From positions 124,001 to 188,000 of the forward strand of contig NZ_LMVB01000002.1 in assembly GCF_001510645.1 (NCBI RefSeq): a stretch of 64,000 nt of DNA, in the 5' to 3' direction. Shown piece by piece: positions 52,801 to 60,912 of the stretch; position 1 is the first letter of the stretch; the number at the start of each line of letters is the position of its first letter. The DNA comes from Paenibacillus sp. FJAT-29882 (GTDB taxonomy: Bacteria > Bacillota > Bacilli > Bacillales > DSM-1321). The translations under genes were made by a program, and so were the position numbers. The notes below the pieces were generated by a model. That model did not search any database. It worked only from the letters and a program-made list of their open reading frames with translations, and was not told the origin of the DNA.

Positions 52801-53115
52801 ATGAACTTGATGCCAATGCTATTAACAGGTGCTTTAATCGTAGGTGGTCTAGGAGCTCATGCAATGATTGATAACCACCCAACAACGAAATTATCAAATG
52901 CACCTTCACAAACGATAAATGAATTACAAGCAAAGACGATTGCCTTAGACACATCTCAAGGTGGTCTAGTAACGAACACTCATACCATTGAAGATCATGG
53001 CATTAAAAAATACGAAATTTCTATTATGAATCGAAATACAGAATATGATGTGGATATTGATGCATCATCTGGAGACATTTTGAATGTTGACATGACCAAG
53101 ATGTTAAATAGGTAA
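52801..53115 (+). CDS. PepSY-domain small exported protein
   Basis: 104 residues. An N-terminal hydrophobic segment (about 1-22, LTGALIVGGLGAHA) acts as signal or anchor. The C-terminal about 50 residues (IEDHGIKKYEISIMNRNTEY, then DVDIDASSGDILNVD) fit the PepSY fold, common in secreted inhibitors of peptidases. GAGGAGG precedes the ATG. It is separated from the DUF5342 gene by 83 bp. Confidence 0.75.
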   Translation: MNLMPMLLTGALIVGGLGAHAMIDNHPTTKLSNAPSQTINELQAKTIALDTSQGGLVTNTHTIEDHGIKKYEISIMNRNTEYDVDIDASSGDILNVDMTKMLNR

Positions 53116-53198
53116 CTTACACCTTATCATTCCTAGCGCATTGTTTTTAGCAAGGTCCATTCTAATCCAAAAAAGTAAAAATTTCAGGAGGTTTTATC

Positions 53199-53663
53199 AT
53201 GGTTCAAGAGTTTAAAGTAAAACGTTTGTTTGAAAATCAAGTTCATGAACGTCAGCAGTTTTCACTAAACTTTAAAAGTTATACTTATCAAGGGATTTTC
53301 CATGAGGGAGACATTCAGTGGTTTCATCCTCAACCTAATACTAGGCTTGTTGAAGAGGATCTCCAAGTTCTAGAATCCACTGTGTTTGAATTGATGAGAA
53401 AACACGCATATCAAGGGTTTACAGTAAAACCATTGTTCGAGGATCAAGTTCATGAGCGTCAGCAGTTTACATTAAACTTTGAAGGCGATCATTATCATGG
53501 GATTTTCCACGATGAAGAAATTCAGTGGTTCCACCCTCAACCTAACAATAATCTTTCCGAAGACGACCTTCAAGATTTGGAATCTAAAGTATATGACTTG
53601 ATGAAAAACCACGCATATCAAGATTTTGCAATAAAACCATTGTTTGAAGATCAAGTTCTTTAA
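53199..53663 (+). CDS. DUF5342 protein with two tandem domains and a truncated third
   Basis: 154 residues. Unit 1 (about 5-72) and unit 2 (about 73-141) each read F-x-V-K-x-L-F-E-x-QVHERQQF-x-LNF, then GIFH and IQWFHPQPN, then a helix ending HAYQ. A third copy begins FAIKPLFEDQV and stops after 12 residues. Single-unit DUF5342 proteins are about 70 residues, so this is an internal duplication. GGAGG before the ATG. Function unknown. Confidence 0.8.
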   Translation: MVQEFKVKRLFENQVHERQQFSLNFKSYTYQGIFHEGDIQWFHPQPNTRLVEEDLQVLESTVFELMRKHAYQGFTVKPLFEDQVHERQQFTLNFEGDHYHGIFHDEEIQWFHPQPNNNLSEDDLQDLESKVYDLMKNHAYQDFAIKPLFEDQVL

Positions 53664-53713
53664 TGGTTGCTTACAGTCAAACATAATAACCCCGTATTGG
53701 TTTCGATAGGAAG

Positions 53714-53815
53714 TTGTTCAAAAATTCCGATCCTTACTTACGTATTACTGCATACGTGAAAGGTTTGAGGTATGAGCTTCTCGGCTCTTTTAGCCTTCTT
53801 TTTGAACACGTACTA
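53714..53815. repeat. Family C MITE-like repeat, copy C2
   Basis: TTGTTCAAAAATTCCG at the left and CTTTTTGAACACGTACT at the right, with GTTCAAAAA/TTTTTGAAC as terminal inverted repeats and the shared block CTTCTCGGCTCTTTTAGCC. About 40 bp shorter than C1 through an internal deletion. Confidence 0.7.
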
Positions 53816-53943
53816 TAGAGCATTCTGGTGCGGGGAATCTCAATCCCAGTAAACGAAAGCGATTTCAAAAAATAGTTTAAAAGTATCGACAATTCGATGT
53901 GAAGCCGTATAATATGAAGTATCACTTCTTTAGGAGGATTACA

Positions 53944-54936
53944 ATGGTTTATAAAGCGGAAGATACTCGATACGATGAAATGCAATACAATAGAAGCGGG
54001 CGATCTGGCCTACAGCTTCCAGCGATTTCACTTGGTTTATGGCATAATTTTGGTGGAGTAGATACATACGAAAATGGCCGCGCCATGCTAAGAAGTGCTT
54101 TTGATTTAGGGATCACCCATTTTGACCTTGCAAACAACTATGGTCCACCTGCTGGATCCGCGGAAGAAATGTTCGGGAAAATGTTAAAAACGGATTTTGC
54201 TCCTTATAGAGATGAAATGATCATTTCATCGAAGGCTGGTTATTATATGTGGCCAGGCCCATACGGTGAATGGGGATCAAAGAAGTATCTGGTCGCAAGT
54301 TTAGATCAAAGTTTAAAGCGGATGGGACTGGATTATGTCGATATTTTCTACTCACATCGTCCTGATCCAAACACGCCTTTAGAAGAAACGATGGGTGCGT
54401 TAGACTCAATCGTTCGCCAAGGGAAAGCTTTATATGTAGGCATTTCCAGTTATACTGCGAAACAAACAGAAGAAGCGATTAAAATTCTAAATCGGTTAGG
54501 CACTCCACTTGTCATTCATCAACCTAGCTATTCCATGTTGAATCGCTGGATTGAGGATGGCCTGCAAGATGTATTACAAGAAAATGGTGTTGGATCGATC
54601 GCTTTCTGTCCTTTAGCACAAGGCCTTTTAACAAATAAATATCTAAATGGCATTCCGACTGATTCCAGAGCTGCTAAATCTACTGGTGCATTAGGAACAG
54701 ATCAAGTGAGTGAAGAAGTTGTAAATCGTGTAATAAAATTAAATCAAGTGGCAGCTGAACGCGGTCAAAACCTGGCGCAAATGGCACTTGCTTGGGTACT
54801 AAGAGATGGAAAGGTTACTTCAGCTTTAATCGGCGCAAGTCGAGTAAGTCAAATCGAAGAAAATGTTGCTGCATTAAATAATCTTTCATTCACTCAAGAA
54901 GAGCTTGATAGAATTGAAGATATCTTAAAAAGTTAA
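53944..54936 (+). CDS. Aldo/keto reductase, YghZ (glyceraldehyde-3-phosphate reductase) type
   Basis: 330 residues, TIM barrel with the AKR tetrad D61, Y66, K97 and H138 (FDLANNYG, SSKAGY, YSHRPDP). NADPH-binding residues cluster in GASRVSQIEEN near 300. The start MVYKAEDTRYDEMQYNRSG and the length follow the YghZ/Mgr group, which reduces methylglyoxal and L-glyceraldehyde-3-phosphate. GGAGG selects ATG 53944 over an opening 45 bp upstream. Confidence 0.9.
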   Translation: MVYKAEDTRYDEMQYNRSGRSGLQLPAISLGLWHNFGGVDTYENGRAMLRSAFDLGITHFDLANNYGPPAGSAEEMFGKMLKTDFAPYRDEMIISSKAGYYMWPGPYGEWGSKKYLVASLDQSLKRMGLDYVDIFYSHRPDPNTPLEETMGALDSIVRQGKALYVGISSYTAKQTEEAIKILNRLGTPLVIHQPSYSMLNRWIEDGLQDVLQENGVGSIAFCPLAQGLLTNKYLNGIPTDSRAAKSTGALGTDQVSEEVVNRVIKLNQVAAERGQNLAQMALAWVLRDGKVTSALIGASRVSQIEENVAALNNLSFTQEELDRIEDILKS

Positions 54937-55016
54937 TGATTGGAAGAACCTGCCTAACGAGTAGTATGTAGCTAAATGGTGCAATTTCTTTTGCCACAAC
55001 AGGTTTATACCCAACT

Positions 55017-55056
55017 AAAAAGCCGGATTTCCCCTATTTGCGGAAACCCGGCTTTT
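55017..55056. terminator. Bidirectional terminator between aldo/keto reductase and bdhA
   Basis: AAAAAGCCGGATTTCC pairs with GGAAACCCGGCTTTTT, between convergent genes. Confidence 0.9.
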
Positions 55057-55059
55057 TAG

Positions 55060-56109
55060 TTATTCAGCTTTTACTAAGATTTTTACTTGATTTCTTTCTT
55101 TTAGCAAGCCTTCAAAACCTTCGTCAATCACTTCATCAAGTTTGATACGCTTTGTTACTAGTTTATCCGCTGGGAAGTATCCTTTGGCCATTAAACTAAT
55201 AACAGCTGGAAATACATCGCGGTATCCGATAATACCTGTTACAGTGCGTTCTTTCAAAACGATATTTTGTGGGTGGATAGAAGCTTCTTTTTCAAAAATA
55301 CTTACAATCATCGTTTCCCCATTAATTTTTGTTGAGTTGATGGCTTGTACTAAGACTGGCGGTACCCCTGTCACTTCATAAGCAACATCTACCCCGCCAT
55401 TTGTAAGTATATGAAGTTGTTCGACAACATCGCCTTGACTCGGATCAATTGCGATAGCTCCAAGCTCTTCTGCTTTTTCTCGGCGTTGTTCAGATAGTTC
55501 AATCGCATAAATTTCTGATGCACCCGCTGCTTTTAGTGCTTCAATAACGAGTAAACCGATTGGACCAGTACCGAACACAGCGGCCTTTTCGCCGACTTGT
55601 AGTTTACTTTGTTTTACAGCATGAAGAGCAACAGCTGACGGTTCGACAAGTGCTCCTTGCTCATATGAAACAGTTTCTGGAAGTTTATGTAACATATGTT
55701 CTGGAACCGAAGTGAATTCAGAAAATCCACCACCGCCTCCTGAAAGGCCGTAGAAGCCCATTTTGTCACATAGATTGTATTTCCCTTGTTTACAAGCAGC
55801 ACATTCGCCACAAGAATAGATCGGCTCAACAGTCACACGATCGCCAACTTGTACTTTAGTTACTCCTTCACCAATTTCAACAACTTGTCCAGAAAATTCA
55901 TGCCCAAGAACAATAGGAGCTTTATCCCCACTTAATGGATGTGGTGCTTCGGCTGGAATAAAAATTGGGCCTGCTGTATATTCGTGTAAATCACTTCCAC
56001 AAATTCCACACCACTCAACTTTAATTTTTGCCTCACCTTTTCTTGCCTTTGGCTCTTCAATATTGTCAATTCTCAAATCTTTAGCCTCATACCATCTCAA
56101 TGCTTTCAT
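55060..56109 (-). CDS. bdhA: (R,R)-2,3-butanediol dehydrogenase
   Basis: 349 residues, zinc-containing MDR family. Catalytic zinc ligands are in WCGICGSDLHEY and GHEFSG; structural zinc cysteines in CGECAACKQGKYNLC; the NAD loop is GTGPIGLLVIEALKAAGA. Sequence follows Bacillus BdhA closely (GPIFIPAEAPHPL, GIIGYRDVFPAV), which interconverts acetoin and 2,3-butanediol. AAGGGG is 9 nt before ATG 56109, so that is preferred to the ATG directly abutting the site. Confidence 0.94.
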   Translation of the reverse strand: MKALRWYEAKDLRIDNIEEPKARKGEAKIKVEWCGICGSDLHEYTAGPIFIPAEAPHPLSGDKAPIVLGHEFSGQVVEIGEGVTKVQVGDRVTVEPIYSCGECAACKQGKYNLCDKMGFYGLSGGGGGFSEFTSVPEHMLHKLPETVSYEQGALVEPSAVALHAVKQSKLQVGEKAAVFGTGPIGLLVIEALKAAGASEIYAIELSEQRREKAEELGAIAIDPSQGDVVEQLHILTNGGVDVAYEVTGVPPVLVQAINSTKINGETMIVSIFEKEASIHPQNIVLKERTVTGIIGYRDVFPAVISLMAKGYFPADKLVTKRIKLDEVIDEGFEGLLKERNQVKILVKAE

Positions 56110-56151
56110 ACTACTCATCCCCTTATATATTTCGGAATATTTTAATTTATA

Positions 56152-57282
56152 TTACAATATCATTATACTGCCCTTATAAATATTTACAATTGGGTTCTCT
56201 TCCCTCTTTTTGAAAACTATGTGAACTTTTTCACTAGGCATCCAAGAGTTATTTCCACTTAGCCAACACCCTTTAGATAAAGCGTCTTTGGGAGCAAGTG
56301 CCCCTTTGACAAGGTCTACTCCACCGATTGTCAAATAGTTCACGAAGTCTGAAAAGGAGTCTGTTGCGTGATTAGCCCGATCATTTAGTCCGTCATAAAA
56401 AGATTTTCCTGAATCTAAACCACCCATGGACAACCAATTACCAAAATCGTAGACAGAATCAAATTTATCCTTGTTCCGTTTGGTTATCCCATCCCAAATA
56501 TCTTCGCCGATCTCTTTCACACTATTAAACGATTTCACAAATGGATTTTCAATTTTATTTTCTTTCTTCTCTTTTTTTACAGGGCGCTCACAAGCTTTGA
56601 TTTCCATAGATAGGACACTCGGATCCAGCAGACTTCTCGCTGGAAAAGCTTCATTTATAACTTCTGATAACTGACCCTTCTGATACTCGCCTATACTAAG
56701 TGTTCCCGTTTGGAACATCGACTGTATGCGTTGAATATAGCTCTTCATGTTCTGTTCATCTTGTTCGAGTTGCACTAGGGCAGCAGTTTGTTGCTGGTCG
56801 AAGGTATTAAGCTTTTCAACAGTTTGATTCCTATGGCTTTGTGCCTGTATAAACTCTCCATCGTCGAGTCTTGGGAGTGAAACGATATCCTTCACTGAAT
56901 TCATGACAGCATTTGCTTCATTTGTTAACTCAATCGTGTTTTCTTTAGTACGTTGCAGCCCTTGTTCTAGCTCATTTTCTAGAACGCTTTGCCGAATCAA
57001 ACCATTTGATGCAGGTTCCAGGGAGTACAGGTTACTTTTCATGGTTTTCAGAGTGTTTTGGTAATGAGTGAAAAACTCCTGCGAGAATGCTAGGAAAGGC
57101 TCGTGGCTTTCCTGATAATAGGAACGGATTGCTTGCCCGCCCTCTCCTTTAAGCGAATCGTCTAGAGCTATCAATCCTTTTACATCATTCTCTACTTGTT
57201 TCATTTGTTCCTGTAAGCCTATCAATTTTTCAATTGTAGCATCGATTCCCTTATGTAATGCCTCTACATCTAATACTTTCAT
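56152..57282 (-). CDS. LXG-domain (T7SS-type) protein with lost toxin domain
   Basis: 376 residues. The N-terminal about 200 residues form the helical LXG domain (MKVLDVEALHKGIDATIEKL) that targets polymorphic toxins to the type VII/Esx secretion system. A linker then runs to GALAPKDALSKG at about 335. At this point complete LXG proteins continue into a toxin domain, but this one ends after about 38 unrelated basic residues and abuts bdhA. No immunity gene is next to it, so it is probably a toxin whose 3' end was replaced. Confidence 0.75.
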   Translation of the reverse strand: MKVLDVEALHKGIDATIEKLIGLQEQMKQVENDVKGLIALDDSLKGEGGQAIRSYYQESHEPFLAFSQEFFTHYQNTLKTMKSNLYSLEPASNGLIRQSVLENELEQGLQRTKENTIELTNEANAVMNSVKDIVSLPRLDDGEFIQAQSHRNQTVEKLNTFDQQQTAALVQLEQDEQNMKSYIQRIQSMFQTGTLSIGEYQKGQLSEVINEAFPARSLLDPSVLSMEIKACERPVKKEKKENKIENPFVKSFNSVKEIGEDIWDGITKRNKDKFDSVYDFGNWLSMGGLDSGKSFYDGLNDRANHATDSFSDFVNYLTIGGVDLVKGALAPKDALSKGCWLSGNNSWMPSEKVHIVFKKREENPIVNIYKGSIMIL

Positions 57283-57413
57283 TATAGTCTGCCTCCTCTT
57301 ATCCTTTCAAACACGGACGCTGGTAAGGAGGTTTTCTTTGTTCCCAAAATGATGATCAAGCTCCCTTCTCTTTCCCCTAATATTACCTTTAATTATATCT
57401 AATCCGTAATTTT

Positions 57414-57602
57414 ATGGTAAATAGGCGAAAAAGAGATGAACAGGAAAAACCAGTAAGATATTTCACCTATTCTTGGCATTATGCATATGGGGCGGATTTC
57501 AAACATACTAAAGCACAAATAATCAACTATCATTTTTATGTAATTGATCGGATCGGTTTTTGGCATGCGAAATTGGGTACACCGCCAACTAACGGTGATT
57601 GA
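57414..57602 (+). CDS. Doubtful 62-residue protein
   Basis: Basic N-terminus (MVNRRKRDEQEKP), then an aromatic-rich body (RYFTYSWHYAYGADFKHTK and YHFYVIDRIGFWHAK). There is no ribosome binding site at the ATG and no known family. The composition is unlike random sequence, so it may be a remnant; a link to the adjacent LXG gene, such as former immunity protein, cannot be shown. Confidence 0.3.
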   Translation: MVNRRKRDEQEKPVRYFTYSWHYAYGADFKHTKAQIINYHFYVIDRIGFWHAKLGTPPTNGD

Positions 57603-57635
57603 TAAAATTCTATAATTATTTGTATCTCCTTGACC

Positions 57636-57796
57636 ACAAAGTGAAACTTCAATCAGTGGGAGTTTTCTCCATCCCTCACTGATTGTTAGTTGAACCAATC
57701 GGGCTTTTACGGGCAAGTTATTCCCCACCTACACTTCATCGATTCCTCTAAGCCTTGAGGTGGGGGTTTTACTGCCGGTTAATGCGGGATAAAAAT
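57636..57796. repeat. Family A repeat, medium copy A7
   Basis: AAAGTGAAACTTCAATCAGTGG with CCCTCACTGATTG, TTGAACCAATCGGGC, the right hairpin CCCCACCT...AGGTGGGGG with AAGC, and the tail CCGGTTAATGCGGGATAAA. Lacks the inner structured domain. Confidence 0.8.
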
Positions 57797-57850
57797 AAAT
57801 AGCCCAAATCTTGGTCACTTTACATATGACCAAAATTCGAGCTATTTTTT
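57797..57850 (-). terminator. Hairpin terminator downstream of the queuosine operon
   Basis: AAATAGC...TTGGTC pairs with GACCAA...GCTATTTTTT with small bulges; about 130 bp beyond the transporter stop. Confidence 0.65.
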
Positions 57851-57978
57851 GAAGTTTAATTAGGATAAATCATTTCATCATGAAATCACATACCAGTTAG
57901 AAAATACCGCTTCTTCTAACTCCTGATTTTTTATCTTTTCATGCCATATTAGCAGTATCATAGTTTCTTAGCAATTAC

Positions 57979-58518
57979 TTAAGCTACCTCTACTCGGTTC
58001 CGCGAAATGATTACGCGATGGAGCACCATTGCGCCAAGGCTCTGGATAATCGTCTTCACAATTACCTGACCAAGAATCGCAAAAGGTACAGCTTCCCATG
58101 GTAGGAAATTGGCACCCAATGGGCTTAGGCCAATAATGACAAAGATAGCAGAGTCAAGGAAACCACCGACTAAACCGCTATAAAAAACTCGCCAAGCCAT
58201 CGGCAGCTTCAATCTTGAATAAATTTCTGTATCCGTTGTTTCCGAGATAACAAACGAAATGGCAGACGCAAGGACGATTAATAATGTGTCTCCCAATAGA
58301 TAAGATACAATCGCTGACAAAGCTAAAGCAATTCCGATTGCCAGATAAGTGTTCTTTCTGCCAAATGCATTTTGAACCAAATCTCTTAGGATAAAGGTTG
58401 CACCGATAAACAGTGTTCCCATCGGCACAATAAACACACCAATCGATAAAGGTGCAAAAGAAGCCGTTACAACGTTGGCTGTTACAATGGCAATTAAATA
58501 TAGTAAAATTCTAATCAT
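57979..58518 (-). CDS. VUT-family queuosine precursor transporter (YhhQ-like)
   Basis: 179 residues with about six helices. The family hallmarks are LYLIAIVTANVVTA at the N-terminus, GATFILRDLVQ, ETTDTEIYSRL and the GGFLDSAIFVIIG segment. VUT proteins import preQ0/preQ1. It starts 16 bp after queE and so belongs to the riboswitch-controlled que operon, supporting the assignment. Somewhat shorter than E. coli YhhQ. Confidence 0.85.
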   Translation of the reverse strand: MIRILLYLIAIVTANVVTASFAPLSIGVFIVPMGTLFIGATFILRDLVQNAFGRKNTYLAIGIALALSAIVSYLLGDTLLIVLASAISFVISETTDTEIYSRLKLPMAWRVFYSGLVGGFLDSAIFVIIGLSPLGANFLPWEAVPFAILGQVIVKTIIQSLGAMVLHRVIISRNRVEVA

Positions 58519-58534
58519 TGATTCTCCTCTTCTC

Positions 58535-59263
58535 TTACACGCCTCGTTTATTTCCCCATACTAATGCATGGAGTTGAGGGAGTACTTTAACTTCTTTTAA
58601 CTCTTCATCTTGTATCACTTGTTCGATTAACTCTTCGTATTTTTGCAGCAAATGGGTAATTAACGCAGCGTCATTTGCAGTCTTCGTATCATCATTTCCC
58701 ACCTGCATATAAAAAGGAATGCCAGGGTATCTTCTATGAATTTCCTTTGCATAGTCAAAATCAGCATCATTGAATACAACGACCTTTAAACTCACATTTC
58801 CTAAAAAATCGTCTGACATGAGCTTATTGAAGATCATATCAAGTGAGCCAAAGTTCGTTTTCATCCCTGAACTAGGTGGCTTCGGCGAGATCGTCAACTC
58901 ATCGATTGAAAGCATCCAATCTTGCCATTTTGATCCTTGCGTTTCCAGACAGGTCTTCATGTTTTCTTGCTTTAATAATTGGACAAATCCAGCAAGATTC
59001 TTTAACAGAGCCGGGTTTCCACCTGAAATGGTCACATGAGAAAACCCGTCTCCTCCAAGTTCTCTTAACTTTTGCAAGATTTCGTCTGGCTCCATTTGCT
59101 TAATGAGATGTTTACCCGATCCATCCCATGTAAATGACGAGTCACACCATGAGCAAGAATAATCACAGCCCGCCGTTCTGACAAACATCGTCTTTTGACC
59201 GATTACCATGCCTTCCCCTTGAATGGTTGGACCGAATATTTCCATCACAGGAATTTTACTCAA
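58535..59263 (-). CDS. queE: 7-carboxy-7-deazaguanine synthase
   Basis: 242 residues, radical SAM. The cluster motif is CDYSCSWCD, after FGPTIQGEGMVIGQKTMFVR. It converts 6-carboxytetrahydropterin to 7-carboxy-7-deazaguanine. The frame is open 81 bp further into queD, but the TTG at 59263 gives the normal length and the [12 protein letters not shown] start, with GGGAG upstream. It overlaps the end of queD by 8 nt. Confidence 0.95.
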   Translation of the reverse strand: MSKIPVMEIFGPTIQGEGMVIGQKTMFVRTAGCDYSCSWCDSSFTWDGSGKHLIKQMEPDEILQKLRELGGDGFSHVTISGGNPALLKNLAGFVQLLKQENMKTCLETQGSKWQDWMLSIDELTISPKPPSSGMKTNFGSLDMIFNKLMSDDFLGNVSLKVVVFNDADFDYAKEIHRRYPGIPFYMQVGNDDTKTANDAALITHLLQKYEELIEQVIQDEELKEVKVLPQLHALVWGNKRGV

Positions 59264-59735
59264 CTTCCATCCACTCCCTTTTTGCCTCGGCATAGCTCGT
59301 CGGTGTTTCATATAGACGGACAAATTCAACCCTTGCCCCATCATATTGTTCTTGTCTATTTTTTAACGCGTCCGCCATTTTTTCATAAATCCAAACAACC
59401 ATATTCTCAGCCGTTGTATTCATTAAAGGCAATGTCTCGTTTAAATATTTATGATCAAGAAAAATTTCAATCTCATTTTTCCAAATTTCTTTAATATCTC
59501 CAAAATCAATGAGCAGGCCACGATCATCGATAAAACCGCTAAGTCCAAAAATGACGCGATACGTATGGCCATGAAGGTTTTTACATTTTCCTTCATAGCA
59601 ATGTAAATGATGGGCCGCATCAAAGGTAAATTCCTTACTAACAAGCACACGTTTAGCATGGTATTTTAATTGAGTGGATTTGATATCTTCATTGATCTTT
59701 TGTAATTTATCTACAATACGAAATCCATACATCAT
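59256..59735 (-). CDS. queD: 6-carboxytetrahydropterin synthase
   Basis: 159 residues, T-fold. Zinc His residues in [21 protein letters not shown] (quoted in part: CKNLHGHTY), and the catalytic Cys in the same segment; LLIDFGDIK and DHKYLNE follow. Converts GTP-derived dihydroneopterin triphosphate in queuosine synthesis. ATG overlaps the queC stop by 4 nt. Confidence 0.95.
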   Translation of the reverse strand: MMYGFRIVDKLQKINEDIKSTQLKYHAKRVLVSKEFTFDAAHHLHCYEGKCKNLHGHTYRVIFGLSGFIDDRGLLIDFGDIKEIWKNEIEIFLDHKYLNETLPLMNTTAENMVVWIYEKMADALKNRQEQYDGARVEFVRLYETPTSYAEAKREWMEVE

Positions 59736-60391
59736 TTCTGCCCCTTCTGACTCAAGTAGTCATCAAGACCTTTTTGACGCAATTTACATGCCGGACATTC
59801 CCCGCAACCATCTGCCATGATTCCGTTATAACAGGTTAGTGTCTTATTGCGAACAAATTCCAAAGCACCTAACTCATCCGCCATGCCCCAGGCCTCCGCC
59901 TTATTCATCCACATAAGCGGTGTATGAATCACAAATGGTTGATCCATCGATAGATTCAGCGTGACATTTAACGACTTTATGAAAATATCTCGGCAGTCTG
60001 GATAGCCGCTAAAGTCTGTTTCACAAACACCGGTAATAATATGTTTCGCTCCAACTTGGCTGGCAAGTACCCCAGCAAAGGATAAGAACAACAAATTTCT
60101 CCCCGGAACAAAGGTAGATGGAAGTTCTCCTTCTTCTCCCTCGCTTACAGCAATGTCGTCACGCGTTAATGCATTCGGTGCTAATTGATTAAGCAGTGAC
60201 ATATCCAAAATATGATGTTTAATCCCAAGTTCGTCTGCAATCTGCTTGGCACAGTCAATCTCTAACCGATGGCGCTGATTATAATCAAACGTAACTGCCT
60301 CGACTTCTTTAAACTGCTTCATCGCCCAGAATAAGCACGTCGTACTATCCTGACCACCACTAAAAACTACTACTGCCTTCTCTTGCTTCAT
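59732..60391 (-). CDS. queC: 7-cyano-7-deazaguanine (preQ0) synthase
   Basis: 219 residues. ATP-pyrophosphatase loop [12 protein letters not shown] at the N-terminus; zinc-binding cysteines at the C-terminus in [19 protein letters not shown]. Forms preQ0 from 7-carboxy-7-deazaguanine and ammonia. First gene of the que operon. ATG 60391 with a GGGG site is preferred over an opening 33 bp upstream that lies in the riboswitch terminator. Confidence 0.96.
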   Translation of the reverse strand: MKQEKAVVVFSGGQDSTTCLFWAMKQFKEVEAVTFDYNQRHRLEIDCAKQIADELGIKHHILDMSLLNQLAPNALTRDDIAVSEGEEGELPSTFVPGRNLLFLSFAGVLASQVGAKHIITGVCETDFSGYPDCRDIFIKSLNVTLNLSMDQPFVIHTPLMWMNKAEAWGMADELGALEFVRNKTLTCYNGIMADGCGECPACKLRQKGLDDYLSQKGQK

Positions 60392-60413
60392 CAAAAAATC
60401 CCCTTTTCCACAG

Positions 60414-60447
60414 AAAAACAGCACTACTAAGAAAGCAGTGCTGTTTT
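60414..60447 (-). terminator. Riboswitch-controlled terminator before queC
   Basis: AAAAACAGCACT (60414-60425) pairs with AGTGCTGTTTT (60437-60447); on the minus strand it ends in TTTTT. It directly follows the preQ1 aptamer and is the expected expression platform. Confidence 0.85.
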
Positions 60448-60484
60448 CCTTAGTTTTTTAGAGAGGGTAGCTAGAAACCTCTAC
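60448..60484 (-). promoter_or_regulatory. PreQ1-I riboswitch aptamer
   Basis: Minus strand reads AGAGGTTTCTAGCTACCCTC then TCTAAAAAACTAAGG, the type I preQ1 class: P1 stem AGAGG/CCTCT, the CUAGCUAC loop and the A-rich tail ending ACUAAGG that forms the pseudoknot. Binding of preQ1 would favour the following terminator and shut off queCDE and the transporter. Confidence 0.93.
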
Positions 60485-60912
60485 CGTAATTCAACGGATT
60501 TATATTTACATCAGTTCATTTTAGACTAAAACTGTTATATTTACAAACTAAAAATCAGAACGATTCTGCCCCCATATTTTCACTTTACTCCAACTGGGAT
60601 TCCAAAAGAACTCGCAAAATCAGATCCTTTCAAATAAGGAGTAGGCAAACAGAAGTTTTAAACGCTGAAAAAGAATTTGATGGGGAAAACGAGAGAGACA
60701 GAGTTCGGTATAATTCCTTTGTATTAATAATAAATGAAACCCGCAGCCCTAAACAAAAATTATAGCGAATAAGGTCGTATACTATTAGCCCATATAGAAA
60801 TACAAATCCACATTAATAGGTAGATATACGTCTTCATATTTCTTGAAAAAGGAAAGGAGAAACATTACCATTATAAGGATGAAACAATTTCTATTGTGGA
60901 GGATATTATTTT
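60485..60912. other. Intergenic region of que operon and UDG-like gene
   Basis: About 430 bp holding the que promoter side and the leader of the next plus-strand gene. A plus-strand 20-codon frame from ATG 60879 (MKQFLLWRILFYGD) overlaps the next gene's start and may be a leader peptide; nothing else is supported. Confidence 0.4.
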
